The notes under the pieces: generated by a model
What the model was told of the DNA's origin: nothing
The model's input: the letters and a program-made list of their open reading frames with translations, nothing else
The model's database searches: none
Made by a program: the position numbers and the translations under genes
DNA from: Pseudomonadota bacterium
GTDB lineage: Bacteria; Pseudomonadota; Gammaproteobacteria; Steroidobacterales; Steroidobacteraceae
Assembly (NCBI GenBank): GCA_023457495.1
Contig: JAEWLQ010000024.1
Location: 1-35,775 of the forward strand
Direction: 5' to 3'
Length of the DNA stretch: 35,775 nucleotides
Part shown: positions 7,449-15,395 of the stretch, one piece after another
Position numbering within the stretch: the first letter of the stretch is position 1
Layout of the letters: the number at the start of each line of letters is the position of its first letter

Positions 7449-9767
7449 ATGGCTGACGAAACCTTGCCCCCGGCCAATCGCCGGGAGAGCCTCCGCGATG
7501 AGGCTCTGGCTTATCACGAGTTCCCCACCCCCGGAAAACTCTCGGTCGTACCGAGCAAGAAGCTCACGAACCAGCGTGACCTGGCGCTCGCCTATTCGCC
7601 GGGCGTCGCGATCGCCTGCGAGGAGATCGCGGCCGATCCGCTCGCGGCGCAGCGTTATACCTCGCGCGGCAACCTCGTCGGCGTCATCACCAACGGCACG
7701 GCCGTGCTCGGACTCGGCGCCATCGGCCCGCTCGCGGCCAAGCCCGTGATGGAAGGCAAGGCGGTGCTGTTCAAGAAGTTCGCCAACATCGACGTGTTCG
7801 ACATCGAGGTCAACGAACGGGATCCGGACAAGCTCGTCGAGATCATCGCCGCGCTGGAGCCCACCTTCGGCGGCATCAATCTCGAGGACATCAAGGCGCC
7901 GGAATGCTTTCAAATCGAACGCGCTTTGCGCGCGCGCATGAAGATTCCGGTGTTCCACGACGATCAGCACGGCACGGCGATTATTGTCGCCGCGGCCACG
8001 ATCAACGGCCTCATGGTGGTCGGCAAGAAACTGAGCGACGTGAAGCTGGTGGTGAGCGGCGCGGGCGCCGCGGCACTGGCCTGCGTGGATCTGCTGGTCG
8101 ACCTCGGACTGCCGATCGAGAACATCTGGCTCACGGACCTGGCGGGTGTCGTCTACCAGGGGCGCACCGAGCTCATGGATCCCGACAAGGCGCGCTTCGC
8201 GCAGCCGACCCAGCAGCGCACGCTCGCCGAGGCGATCGCCGGGGCCGATATCTTCCTGGGCCTGTCCGCCGGCGGCGTGCTCAAGCCTGAGATGGTCAAG
8301 GCCATGGCCCCGCGCCCGCTGATCTTCGCGCTTGCGAATCCGACGCCGGAGATCCTGCCCGCGGAAGTGTGCGCGGTGCGCGATGACGCCGTCATGGCGA
8401 CGGGTCGCAGCGATTTTCCGAACCAGGTGAACAACGTCCTGTGTTTCCCGTTCATCTTCCGCGGCGCGCTCGATGCCGGATCCACCAGCATCACGCGCGC
8501 GATGGAGATCGCGGCGGTGCGCGCGATCGCGGAGCTCGCGCGCATGGGACACAGCGACGTGGTGGCGAGCGCCTATGGCATCGCCGATCTCACCTTCGGC
8601 CCTGACTACCTGATCCCGAAGCCCTTCGATCCGCGGCTGATCGTGCACGTCGCACCGGCCGTGGCGAAGGCGGCGATGGAATCCGGCGTGGCCACACGGC
8701 CGATCGCGGACTTCGACGCCTACGTGCAGCAGCTGCAGCAGTTCGTGTACCAGTCGGGCACGATCATGAAGCCGGTGTATGCCTCGGCGCGCCGCGCCGG
8801 GCTCGAGCGCTCGCGCATCGTGTTCGCCGAAGGCGAGGATGAGCGCGTGCTGCGCGCGGTGCAGATCCTCGTCGAGGAAAAGATCGCGCATCCCATCCTG
8901 GTGGGACGTCCGCGGGTGCTCGAGGCGCGCATCAAGAAGTTCGGCGTGCGGCTGCGCATGGGCGAGGATTTCACCGTGGTGAATCCGGAGCAGGACGAGC
9001 GTCACCGCGAGTTCTGGATGGAATACCACCGGCTCATGAACCGCCGCGGCGTGACCGCGCAGTACGCGAAGCTCGAGATGCGCCGGCGCACGACGCTCAT
9101 CGCGGCGATGCTGCTCAAGAAGGGCCACGCGGACGGCATGATCTGCGGCACCATCAGCACCGCGTCACGGCACCTGCAATACATCGACCGCGTGATCGGC
9201 AAGGCGGAGGGCGCCACCGTCTATGCGGCGGTGAACGCGCTGATCCTCACGAACCGGCAGGTGTTCATCGTCGACACTCACATCAACCTCGACCCCACGG
9301 CCGCGCAGCTGACCGAAATCACCTTGCGCGCCGCGCAGGTGGTGCGGCGCTTCGGCCTCGAGCCCAAGGTCGCGTTGCTATCGCACTCGAACTTCGGCAC
9401 GCACCAGGGCGACTCGGCCGTGAAGATGCGTCAGACGCTCGCGCTGCTGCGCGAGCGCGATCCCGCGCTCGAAGTCGACGGCGAGATGCATGGCGACTGC
9501 GCGCTGGATGAAGCCATCCGCAGGCAGATCCTGCCGGACAGCACGCTGACGGGTTCCGCGAACCTGCTCGTGATGCCGAACCTGGACGCGGCGAACATCT
9601 GCTACAACCTGCTCAAGACCGCGGCCGGCAACAACGTGGCGGTGGGCCCGATCCTGCTCGGCGCCGCGGCGCCGGTGCACATCCTGACCCCCTCCACCAC
9701 CGTGCGCCGCATCGTCAACATGACGGCGCTGACGGTGACCGAGGCGAACTCGGTCGATCGCTCCTGA
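7449..9767 (+). CDS. maeB: NADP-dependent malic enzyme with C-terminal phosphotransacetylase-like domain
   Basis: From ATG 7449 the protein has 772 residues, the size of MaeB. It oxidatively decarboxylates malate to pyruvate, producing NADPH. The N-terminal part has the malic signature (ALAYSPGVAIACEEI), the substrate block ECFQIERALR, FHDDQHGTAI and the dinucleotide-binding LVVSGAGAAALA. From about residue 440 the protein changes to a phosphotransacetylase-like domain (RIVFAEGEDERVLRA, then GSANLLVMPNLDAANICYNLLK), usually regulatory and binding acetyl-CoA. The frame is open back to a TTG at 7368 and has another ATG at 7422; 7449 is preferred because MaeB proteins begin close to the ALAYHEFPTPGKL block. 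A perfect AAAGGAGGTG at 7385-7394 is not correctly spaced to any start, so the N-terminus is uncertain. Confidence 0.93.
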   Translation: MADETLPPANRRESLRDEALAYHEFPTPGKLSVVPSKKLTNQRDLALAYSPGVAIACEEIAADPLAAQRYTSRGNLVGVITNGTAVLGLGAIGPLAAKPVMEGKAVLFKKFANIDVFDIEVNERDPDKLVEIIAALEPTFGGINLEDIKAPECFQIERALRARMKIPVFHDDQHGTAIIVAAATINGLMVVGKKLSDVKLVVSGAGAAALACVDLLVDLGLPIENIWLTDLAGVVYQGRTELMDPDKARFAQPTQQRTLAEAIAGADIFLGLSAGGVLKPEMVKAMAPRPLIFALANPTPEILPAEVCAVRDDAVMATGRSDFPNQVNNVLCFPFIFRGALDAGSTSITRAMEIAAVRAIAELARMGHSDVVASAYGIADLTFGPDYLIPKPFDPRLIVHVAPAVAKAAMESGVATRPIADFDAYVQQLQQFVYQSGTIMKPVYASARRAGLERSRIVFAEGEDERVLRAVQILVEEKIAHPILVGRPRVLEARIKKFGVRLRMGEDFTVVNPEQDERHREFWMEYHRLMNRRGVTAQYAKLEMRRRTTLIAAMLLKKGHADGMICGTISTASRHLQYIDRVIGKAEGATVYAAVNALILTNRQVFIVDTHINLDPTAAQLTEITLRAAQVVRRFGLEPKVALLSHSNFGTHQGDSAVKMRQTLALLRERDPALEVDGEMHGDCALDEAIRRQILPDSTLTGSANLLVMPNLDAANICYNLLKTAAGNNVAVGPILLGAAAPVHILTPSTTVRRIVNMTALTVTEANSVDRS

Positions 9768-9790
9768 GGAACCGGGCTAGCTGAAGCGGA

Positions 9791-10561
9791 TCACTCCGCC
9801 GTGAAACCGTTGCCGGTCGCAGCCCAGTAGATTCCGCCGTAGATGTGATGCATGAAGTTCGCATCGCTGTAGGTCGCGGGCAGGTGACCGAGCGCGGTGT
9901 AGAACGCGCGCCCGCCGTCGTATTCCTGGTACCAGGCGATCGGATGGAACTTGCCCATGCCCTTGCCTTCCTTCGGGCCCCACTTCGCGTACGGCTTGTA
10001 AGTGCTCTCGTCCACCGAGAGTAGATAGCGCAGCTTGTCCGAGCGGGCGGCGTCGAACTCGTACCACTCCTCGGTGAACAGGAACCGCTTCGCGAAGCGG
10101 TCCATGCCCGGGAAGTTCGGGTTCTCGACCTTGAGGGTCGCGGTCTGCACGAGGGGATGGATGTGGAACATGTGCCCCACCATCTTCGTGTACCACGGCC
10201 AGTCGTACTCGGTGTCCGCCGCGGCATGGATGCCGACGTAGCCACCGCCCGCCTGGATGTAGCGCTCGAACGCCGCCTGCTGCTGGTCGTCCAACGCGTT
10301 GCCGGTCGTGCTCAGGAAGATGACGGCCTTGTACTTCTTGAGCTCCCGGTCGTTGAACACCCGCGCGGCGTCCTCGGTCCAGAACACGTTGAAGTCGTGC
10401 AGCTTCGCGAGATTGCGGATGGCCGTGACGCCTTCGAGTATCGATTCGTGGTGCCACCCGGCGGTCTTGGAGAACAGCAGAACGCTGAACTGCTCGGCGC
10501 GGGCGGAACCCGCGGCGAGCAGACCGATGAGGGGAAGCAGCATCAATTTGGAAAGTTTCAT
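9791..10561 (-). CDS. Secreted ThuA-like domain protein
   Basis: A 256-residue protein with a signal peptide (MKLSKLMLLPLIGLLAAGSARA, cleavage after ARA). The body is a class I glutamine amidotransferase-like ThuA fold: VLLFSKTAGWHHESI at the start, an FLSTTGNALDDQQQAAFERYIQAGGGYVGIHAAADTEYDWPWY core and the C-terminal RAFYTALGH, HHIYGGIYWA segments. ThuA-type proteins are tied to disaccharide and keto-sugar use, but their chemistry is not well established. An adjacent GTG at 10564 could also serve as start; GGAAGG is suitably placed for either. It follows the small secreted protein and the cytochrome-containing lipoprotein on the same strand, so it probably works with them in the periplasm. 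Confidence 0.85.
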   Translation of the reverse strand: MKLSKLMLLPLIGLLAAGSARAEQFSVLLFSKTAGWHHESILEGVTAIRNLAKLHDFNVFWTEDAARVFNDRELKKYKAVIFLSTTGNALDDQQQAAFERYIQAGGGYVGIHAAADTEYDWPWYTKMVGHMFHIHPLVQTATLKVENPNFPGMDRFAKRFLFTEEWYEFDAARSDKLRYLLSVDESTYKPYAKWGPKEGKGMGKFHPIAWYQEYDGGRAFYTALGHLPATYSDANFMHHIYGGIYWAATGNGFTAE

Positions 10562-10598
10562 CACGACAATCCTTCCGTCCGGAAATGGACTCGGCGGT

Positions 10599-10988
10599 TT
10601 ACTGTGCGGAAGCGGCGGCGGCGCGCTTGGCGGTCAGTTGCTCGGTACCGAAGTCGCCTACGTTGCGCGTGAGCTTCAGCTCGTCGCCCGCGAGCGTGCC
10701 CGTGTAGCTGATGGTGATTTCATTGCCGTCGACCGCGAGCGGCTCATCGAAGGAGACCTTGTCACCGTCCACCTTCACGTTCTTCAGCGGCGTGGAGCCA
10801 TTGCCGAGCGAGCGCTCGAAGGTCGCCTCACCCGTCAGGGCATCGGCGGATTTCTTGAACTCATAGACGTACTTCTGCACGCCGATCGGCGAATCGAATT
10901 CCGCGGTCCATTTGCCGACGAGGTCGGCGGCGCCGGCCGGCAGCGCGGCGATGAGCAAGGCAACCAAGGCGAAGGATCGAATTTTCAT
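10599..10988 (-). CDS. Small secreted beta-rich protein of unknown function (129 aa)
   Basis: The ATG at 10988 has AGGGGG close upstream. The signal peptide is MKIRSFALVALLIAALPAGAA. The mature part is a repetitive run of short beta strands (DLVGKWTAEFDSPIG, YVYEFKKSADALTGEATF, DGNEITISYTGTLAGDELKLTRNVGDF) ending in an Ala-rich tail. This looks like a lipocalin-like or small beta-barrel module. I recall similar secreted proteins beside carbohydrate-active genes, but no function is assigned. It lies 34 bases before the ThuA-like gene and about 97 bases after the dehydrogenase/cytochrome lipoprotein gene, all in one direction. Confidence 0.75.
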   Translation of the reverse strand: MKIRSFALVALLIAALPAGAADLVGKWTAEFDSPIGVQKYVYEFKKSADALTGEATFERSLGNGSTPLKNVKVDGDKVSFDEPLAVDGNEITISYTGTLAGDELKLTRNVGDFGTEQLTAKRAAAASAQ

Positions 10989-11085
10989 GCAGCCCCCTGT
11001 TCGATGTTTTGATGTTTGCGGACTTTGATCCGCCGCGGCGAACCTGCCGCGGCGGAGCAAGAGTATAGACGGGCTTGGCGCAAAC

Positions 11086-13797
11086 CTAGCGCTCTTCGCC
11101 GTAGAGGTTGAGCTCCTTGATCACCCAGGGCTGCCAGCCTTCTTTTTCCGTGATGGCGATGCGCAGGTGGCGCGCTTCGACCGGCGCGGCGAGATTGAGC
11201 CGCGCGTGCGGCTCACCCACGACGCGCGGCGCGACCATGGTCCAGGTCTTGCCGTCGTCGGACACTTCGACGCTGTAGACCGGCGCCCAGCCCTGGTCTT
11301 CGCCGCGGGGCGTTTTTTCGCCGCGCGAGTCGACCTCGATGCCCATGATCCTGCTGCGCGCCGGCAGCTCGACCGTGAGCGTCTCCACCGGGAACGGCTT
11401 GAAGCCCTTGGTGAAATATCCCGTCTTCGGGTCGCCGTCGAGCATGGCCTCGGGCGGCGCGTTGTCGCGCGCTTCCATGTTTGCGACCAACTTCCACTCC
11501 GCGCGGCGCTCGAAACGCTTGCGTGGCACGCCGAGCGCGGGAATCTGACCGGTGAGCTCCGCGAGGGTCAAGTAGTTAGTATGCGCGGCATCCGCCGCGC
11601 GCCGCGCGGCTACCGCCTCCGGCGCCACCGCCGGCGCGCGGTTGCCGAAGGTGTTGCGGATGTAGGTGAGCACGTTGGCGAGCTCGGTATCCGAGTACGA
11701 GTTCATCGGCACCATGGGCGCGCCGTAGTCCACACCATCGATGTTGCCCTGCAGGCCGTGCAGCAGGATCGCGATCGCGGCGCGTTCGTCGCCGATCACT
11801 CGCGGCGAGCCCACCAGCGATGGCGCGATCGTGCGGCCCTCGGCGCCCGGCATGGGCGCGCCGCGGCCATCCGTGCCGTGACATGCGAAACACAGCGAAC
11901 CGTACAACGTGCCGCCCGCGCGGTAGGCCTTGAGGCCGTTGGTGCCGAGCAGCCGGATGAGCTGCGGGTCCTCGTTGTTCGCTTCGCCCCAGAGCTGCTC
12001 GTTGATCGCGAAAACGCCCGCCGAGGTGGATGCCGCGGCGGTGGCCTGGATGGCTTTCTGGGCGTCCGGCAGGCCGGCGCGGCGCATCGAGAGCATCGCC
12101 TGGATGGTGACGCGCGGATCGGCGTCCTTCAGGGCGCCCCGCGCGGCAACGGCCAGGGGCGCCTTGGCCGGCGTCTGGGCATTCAGGCGCGACTCCGACA
12201 GCCGCAGTCCCGCCATCCGCACCTGCGGATCCGCGGCCTTCAGCGCGCGCTGGATGAGCTTCTCGTCGAGCGCACCGAGACCGTCGAGCGTCCACAGCGC
12301 ATGCAGACGCGGACGCGGATCGGCCGCATCCGCGCTCGCGAGCTTCGTAAGCGCGGGCACGACCGAAAGGTCGCGACGCAGGACCAGCAGCTTCTGCGCG
12401 GTGTCGCGCCACCAGCCATTCGGATGCGAGAGGTGCCCTACCCACTGCGCGGGCGTCTCGTCGAGCATGCGCGGCTGCGGACCGGGCTGGAAGTTCTCGT
12501 GGCGCACGCGATAGATGCGTCCGCGGCCGATCTCCTTCGCGAGATCCAGCGCGTCGATCTGGTCACGCAGGTACGAACCTTTGCGCGTCCAGTTGGCCTG
12601 CTGGATGATGCCGCGGTACATGTCGACGATGTACAGCGTGCCGTCCGGCGCGGTGATCGTGTTGACCGGGCGGAACAGCGGATCGGTGGCGCGGATGAAT
12701 TCGCCCTCCTGGTCCTCGTACGCATTGACCAGGCGCGTGATGCCGTCCTCGACTGTCACGCGCGAGCGGCGGATGAGACGGCCGACGGGCTCGGCGAAGA
12801 ACAGGTCGCCACGCAATTCCGCCGGTAGCCGATCGCCGCGGAAGATGTCCTGGCCGCTGGTCGCCGTGAAATGGTTGAGCGTGTTGTCCGGGCGCAGCTG
12901 GCCCGGACCGCCCTGCGTGTCGGGCACGCGCGCGATCGGCCAAACTACCTTGTAGCGGCCGATGAGTTCGTCGGGCGCGGAGAACTGGCCGTAGATGATG
13001 TGCTGCTGGAAGTGCACCGGTCCGGTTTCGTTGCCGGCGTTGACGAACCAGACCTTGCCCCAGTCGTCCTGCGTCATTCCCCACTGGCCGCCGTTGACCG
13101 GGATCGATTCCTTCACCGCCTTGCCGTCGGCACCCATGCGCAGGCGGTAGTCGTAGAAGGTGGCGTACAGGCCATTGTCCATGGCCCACACCAGGCCGTT
13201 CGGCTGGTGCTCCATGTTGCCGCCGCGTCTGCCGCCTTCGAACCACAACGTCTTCTCGTCGGAAACACCGTCGCCGTCGCTGTCGCGGTAGATGTAGAGG
13301 TCGTTGGTGTTCGTCTCGCCGATGATGATGCGGTCATCGAGCGGCAGCAGGATGCGCGGCAACAGTAGTTTGTCGGCGAACACGGTGTGTTTGTCGTAGA
13401 CGCCGTCGCCGTCGGTGTCCTCGTGGCGCGAGACGCGGCTCGTCGGCTGCATCTCGCCGGTGCCATCGGCATCCTGCATGTAGGTGCGCATCTCGGCGAC
13501 GTACATCCGGCCGTTGCCGTCGAAGGCGACCATCACCGGCTCGGCGATGTGCGGCTCGGTGAGTACCGGCTCGAGACGAAAGCCGGCCGGCACCTGCATG
13601 GTCGCGATCGACTCTTCCGGCGAAAGCGCGATCGAGGCCGCGGCTGGCGGCCCCTGCGCATGATCGTGGGCGTGGCCATGGTCGTGTCCGTGAGTTGCGG
13701 CCGGGGCGTCGGACGCCTCGGGGATCGAGCAGGACGCCAACAAGATAGCCAGCGCGGAGGCCGGGAGGAGGCACAAGGACTTTTGGTATAGGTTCAT
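11086..13797 (-). CDS. Large dehydrogenase-type lipoprotein with beta propeller, HEAT repeats, cytochrome c and discoidin-like domain
   Basis: From the ATG at 13797 the protein has 903 residues. The lipobox LASC places the acylated Cys at 23. A His-rich tract (HGHDHGHAHDHAQG, about 37-50) follows. Residues about 70-440 form a membrane-bound-dehydrogenase-type beta propeller (GNGRMYVAEMRTY, DTDGDGVYDK, DGTLYIVDMYRG), then HEAT-like helices with repeated DPRPRLHALW and DPQVRMAGLRL. A class I cytochrome c has CFACH near residue 635 and a PMNSYSDTELANVLTYIRN block supplying the Met ligand. The last 135 residues resemble an F5/8 type C (discoidin) sugar-binding domain. This architecture suggests a periplasmic sugar or alcohol oxidase passing electrons through its own heme. 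The substrate is unknown. The start lacks a clear ribosome site; in-frame ATGs lie upstream. Confidence 0.85.
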   Translation of the reverse strand: MNLYQKSLCLLPASALAILLASCSIPEASDAPAATHGHDHGHAHDHAQGPPAAASIALSPEESIATMQVPAGFRLEPVLTEPHIAEPVMVAFDGNGRMYVAEMRTYMQDADGTGEMQPTSRVSRHEDTDGDGVYDKHTVFADKLLLPRILLPLDDRIIIGETNTNDLYIYRDSDGDGVSDEKTLWFEGGRRGGNMEHQPNGLVWAMDNGLYATFYDYRLRMGADGKAVKESIPVNGGQWGMTQDDWGKVWFVNAGNETGPVHFQQHIIYGQFSAPDELIGRYKVVWPIARVPDTQGGPGQLRPDNTLNHFTATSGQDIFRGDRLPAELRGDLFFAEPVGRLIRRSRVTVEDGITRLVNAYEDQEGEFIRATDPLFRPVNTITAPDGTLYIVDMYRGIIQQANWTRKGSYLRDQIDALDLAKEIGRGRIYRVRHENFQPGPQPRMLDETPAQWVGHLSHPNGWWRDTAQKLLVLRRDLSVVPALTKLASADAADPRPRLHALWTLDGLGALDEKLIQRALKAADPQVRMAGLRLSESRLNAQTPAKAPLAVAARGALKDADPRVTIQAMLSMRRAGLPDAQKAIQATAAASTSAGVFAINEQLWGEANNEDPQLIRLLGTNGLKAYRAGGTLYGSLCFACHGTDGRGAPMPGAEGRTIAPSLVGSPRVIGDERAAIAILLHGLQGNIDGVDYGAPMVPMNSYSDTELANVLTYIRNTFGNRAPAVAPEAVAARRAADAAHTNYLTLAELTGQIPALGVPRKRFERRAEWKLVANMEARDNAPPEAMLDGDPKTGYFTKGFKPFPVETLTVELPARSRIMGIEVDSRGEKTPRGEDQGWAPVYSVEVSDDGKTWTMVAPRVVGEPHARLNLAAPVEARHLRIAITEKEGWQPWVIKELNLYGEER

Positions 13798-13891
13798 AAC
13801 AATTGTGACAGTCGCCGGCATCGCGGAAGGGGCAGCAATATTCGTTGACGATGGTTGCAACATGCAATTGCTCGCTTGCTGAGGGGAACCC

Positions 13892-15313
13892 ATGAAATTC
13901 ACGGCACGCGGGTTTTCGAGTTGTCTCATCGTAGGCGTGGGCCTTTTGACGGCGCCCGTTGCGCGCGCTGACCTGTACTCCGCGGTCGCCGCGTACGAAA
14001 AGAAGGATCATGCGCGCGCCTTCGAGCTGTTCCGCGAGCTCGCGGAGCTGGGCCACCCGGTGGCGCAGGAAACGCTGGCCCTCATGTACGTGTTGGGCGA
14101 AGGGGTGAAACGCGACAACGTCGCGGGTTTCGCGTGGGCCGAGATCTCGCAGGAAAGCGGTCCGCGGGAAAAGGTCCAGCCCATCATCGATCAACTTGGA
14201 AACAGCCTGTCGCCAGAGGGCCGCGCCCGCGTGGACGAGCTCAAAGGCCAATTCGGCAAGGCGGCGCTGGAGAGAAGTCTGTTGCCGGCGTTGCGCAGTC
14301 CAAAAACGCCTGGCCAGTTCCAGAGGTCGAAAGACGATCAACCCGGTTGCCTCGCGATCCGCCCCTCGAGTTCGGCCCGATTTTTGCCCCCGGATCCCTC
14401 CCCGGACAGTGCCTCGGGCAGCGTCATGGTCGAAGCGACCGTGCTTAGTGATGGTCGCCCCCGCAATCCGCGCGCGCTGTTCGCAATACCGCCGAACGCG
14501 CTCGAGGTGGTCGCGCGCCGCAGGGCCTTTGAGTTCAACTACGAAAACCCGAGCGTCGAAGGGGCGCGCGTCCCCTGCACCGTGAATTTCTGGATTCGCT
14601 TCACACCCAGCGCCGCCGCGAAACACGAACGCCAACTCGCAGAGGAACTGGCGAAATTGAATCAGGGCGTGGCGGATCGTGATCCCGTGGCCCAGCTCCG
14701 GGCCGCCATGCTGATGACCGGTTGGCCCAACCTGAATCCCGACGAAAAGAACGTGGCTCCATTGTTCATCGAGGCGGCGCAGGCCGGATTGCCGACTGCC
14801 CAGTTTGCGGTGGGCTACATCACGCTCGGTGGTTGGGGCGTCGTCCCGAATCGCGAGAAAGCCAACCGCTGGCTGGAACTCGCCGCCAACGCCGGTCATC
14901 ACGATGCCGAGGTGGTGCTCGCCACCGAACTACTGCGCATGAAACCCGATGCAGCGGACGTCGCACGCGCCCGCGAACTGCTGGAGAAGGCCGCGGCGGG
15001 CGGCAACTGGAATGCGAAGTACTTCCTCGCCGACCTGCTGCTCGGCGATGCCTCCGGTGCGATCAGCGCGGATCCCCACCGCTCGCTCGAACTACTCGGC
15101 GAAGTCATGGAGACCATGGAGGACGATCCATCGGCGTTTGAAATCCGCGCCGCCGCCCTGTCCCAGGCCGGCGACTTCGACGCGGCCGTTTCCGCGCAGA
15201 AGCGCGCGTTGGCCCGGGCTCGCAAGCTGCGGTGGGATGCACGGCCGCAGGAGCAACGGCTGGCGCGGTATTCGAAGAGTGAAGCCTGGACGCAGCGGCT
15301 GCTCGACTACTGA
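13892..15313 (+). CDS. Secreted Sel1-repeat protein with TonB-C-like domain (paralogue A)
   Basis: A 473-residue protein with GAGGGG upstream of the ATG and a signal peptide ending VARA. After the signal comes a Sel1/TPR pair (AVAAYEKKDHARAFELF; ETLALMYVLGEGVKRDNVAG). A Cys-containing block follows, with a TonB C-terminal-like module (GSVMVEATVLSDGRPRNPRA, then PCTVNFWIRF). The rest holds more Sel1 and TPR-like repeats (GLPTAQFAVGYITLGGWG; WLELAANAGHHDAE). Such proteins are usually periplasmic binding scaffolds. It is closely related along its whole length to the gene at 15385-16800 and converges with it. The role is unknown, but TonB-C plus Sel1 suggests an envelope-spanning interaction. Confidence 0.8.
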   Translation: MKFTARGFSSCLIVGVGLLTAPVARADLYSAVAAYEKKDHARAFELFRELAELGHPVAQETLALMYVLGEGVKRDNVAGFAWAEISQESGPREKVQPIIDQLGNSLSPEGRARVDELKGQFGKAALERSLLPALRSPKTPGQFQRSKDDQPGCLAIRPSSSARFLPPDPSPDSASGSVMVEATVLSDGRPRNPRALFAIPPNALEVVARRRAFEFNYENPSVEGARVPCTVNFWIRFTPSAAAKHERQLAEELAKLNQGVADRDPVAQLRAAMLMTGWPNLNPDEKNVAPLFIEAAQAGLPTAQFAVGYITLGGWGVVPNREKANRWLELAANAGHHDAEVVLATELLRMKPDAADVARARELLEKAAAGGNWNAKYFLADLLLGDASGAISADPHRSLELLGEVMETMEDDPSAFEIRAAALSQAGDFDAAVSAQKRALARARKLRWDARPQEQRLARYSKSEAWTQRLLDY

Positions 15314-15395
15314 CAGCTCCGCGGCTTGCGATGCGCGCGACCTGCGCGGCGATGGAGTTCGCGCTGGCGCACTCCTGGGATCCTTCAGTAGTCGA
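15303..15395. repeat. Inverted identical gene ends of the convergent paralogues
   Basis: Both genes end in the same 11 bases, TCGACTACTGA, at 15303-15313 on the plus strand and 15395-15385 on the minus strand. The 71 bases between them show no strong terminator. This is the near edge of a roughly 1.4-kb diverged inverted repeat made by the two genes. Confidence 0.6.

Noticed and set aside
7440..9128. A 562-codon minus-strand frame opposite maeB
   Set aside because: It covers the conserved malic-enzyme core on the other strand and has His/Arg/Asp-rich content without a fold.
11167..12828. A 553-codon plus-strand frame opposite the cytochrome lipoprotein
   Set aside because: The lipoprotein strand has the CFACH heme site, lipobox and propeller motifs; the opposite frame is only a shadow.
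13334..14902. A 522-codon minus-strand frame opposite paralogue A
   Set aside because: Paralogue A is supported by its sister gene; this frame has no matching paralogue and crosses the divergent promoter region.
15314..15384. A terminator or attachment site between the convergent paralogues
   Set aside because: The 71 bases show neither a strong stem with T-tract nor integrase-type repeats; the only repeat is the shared coding end of the genes.
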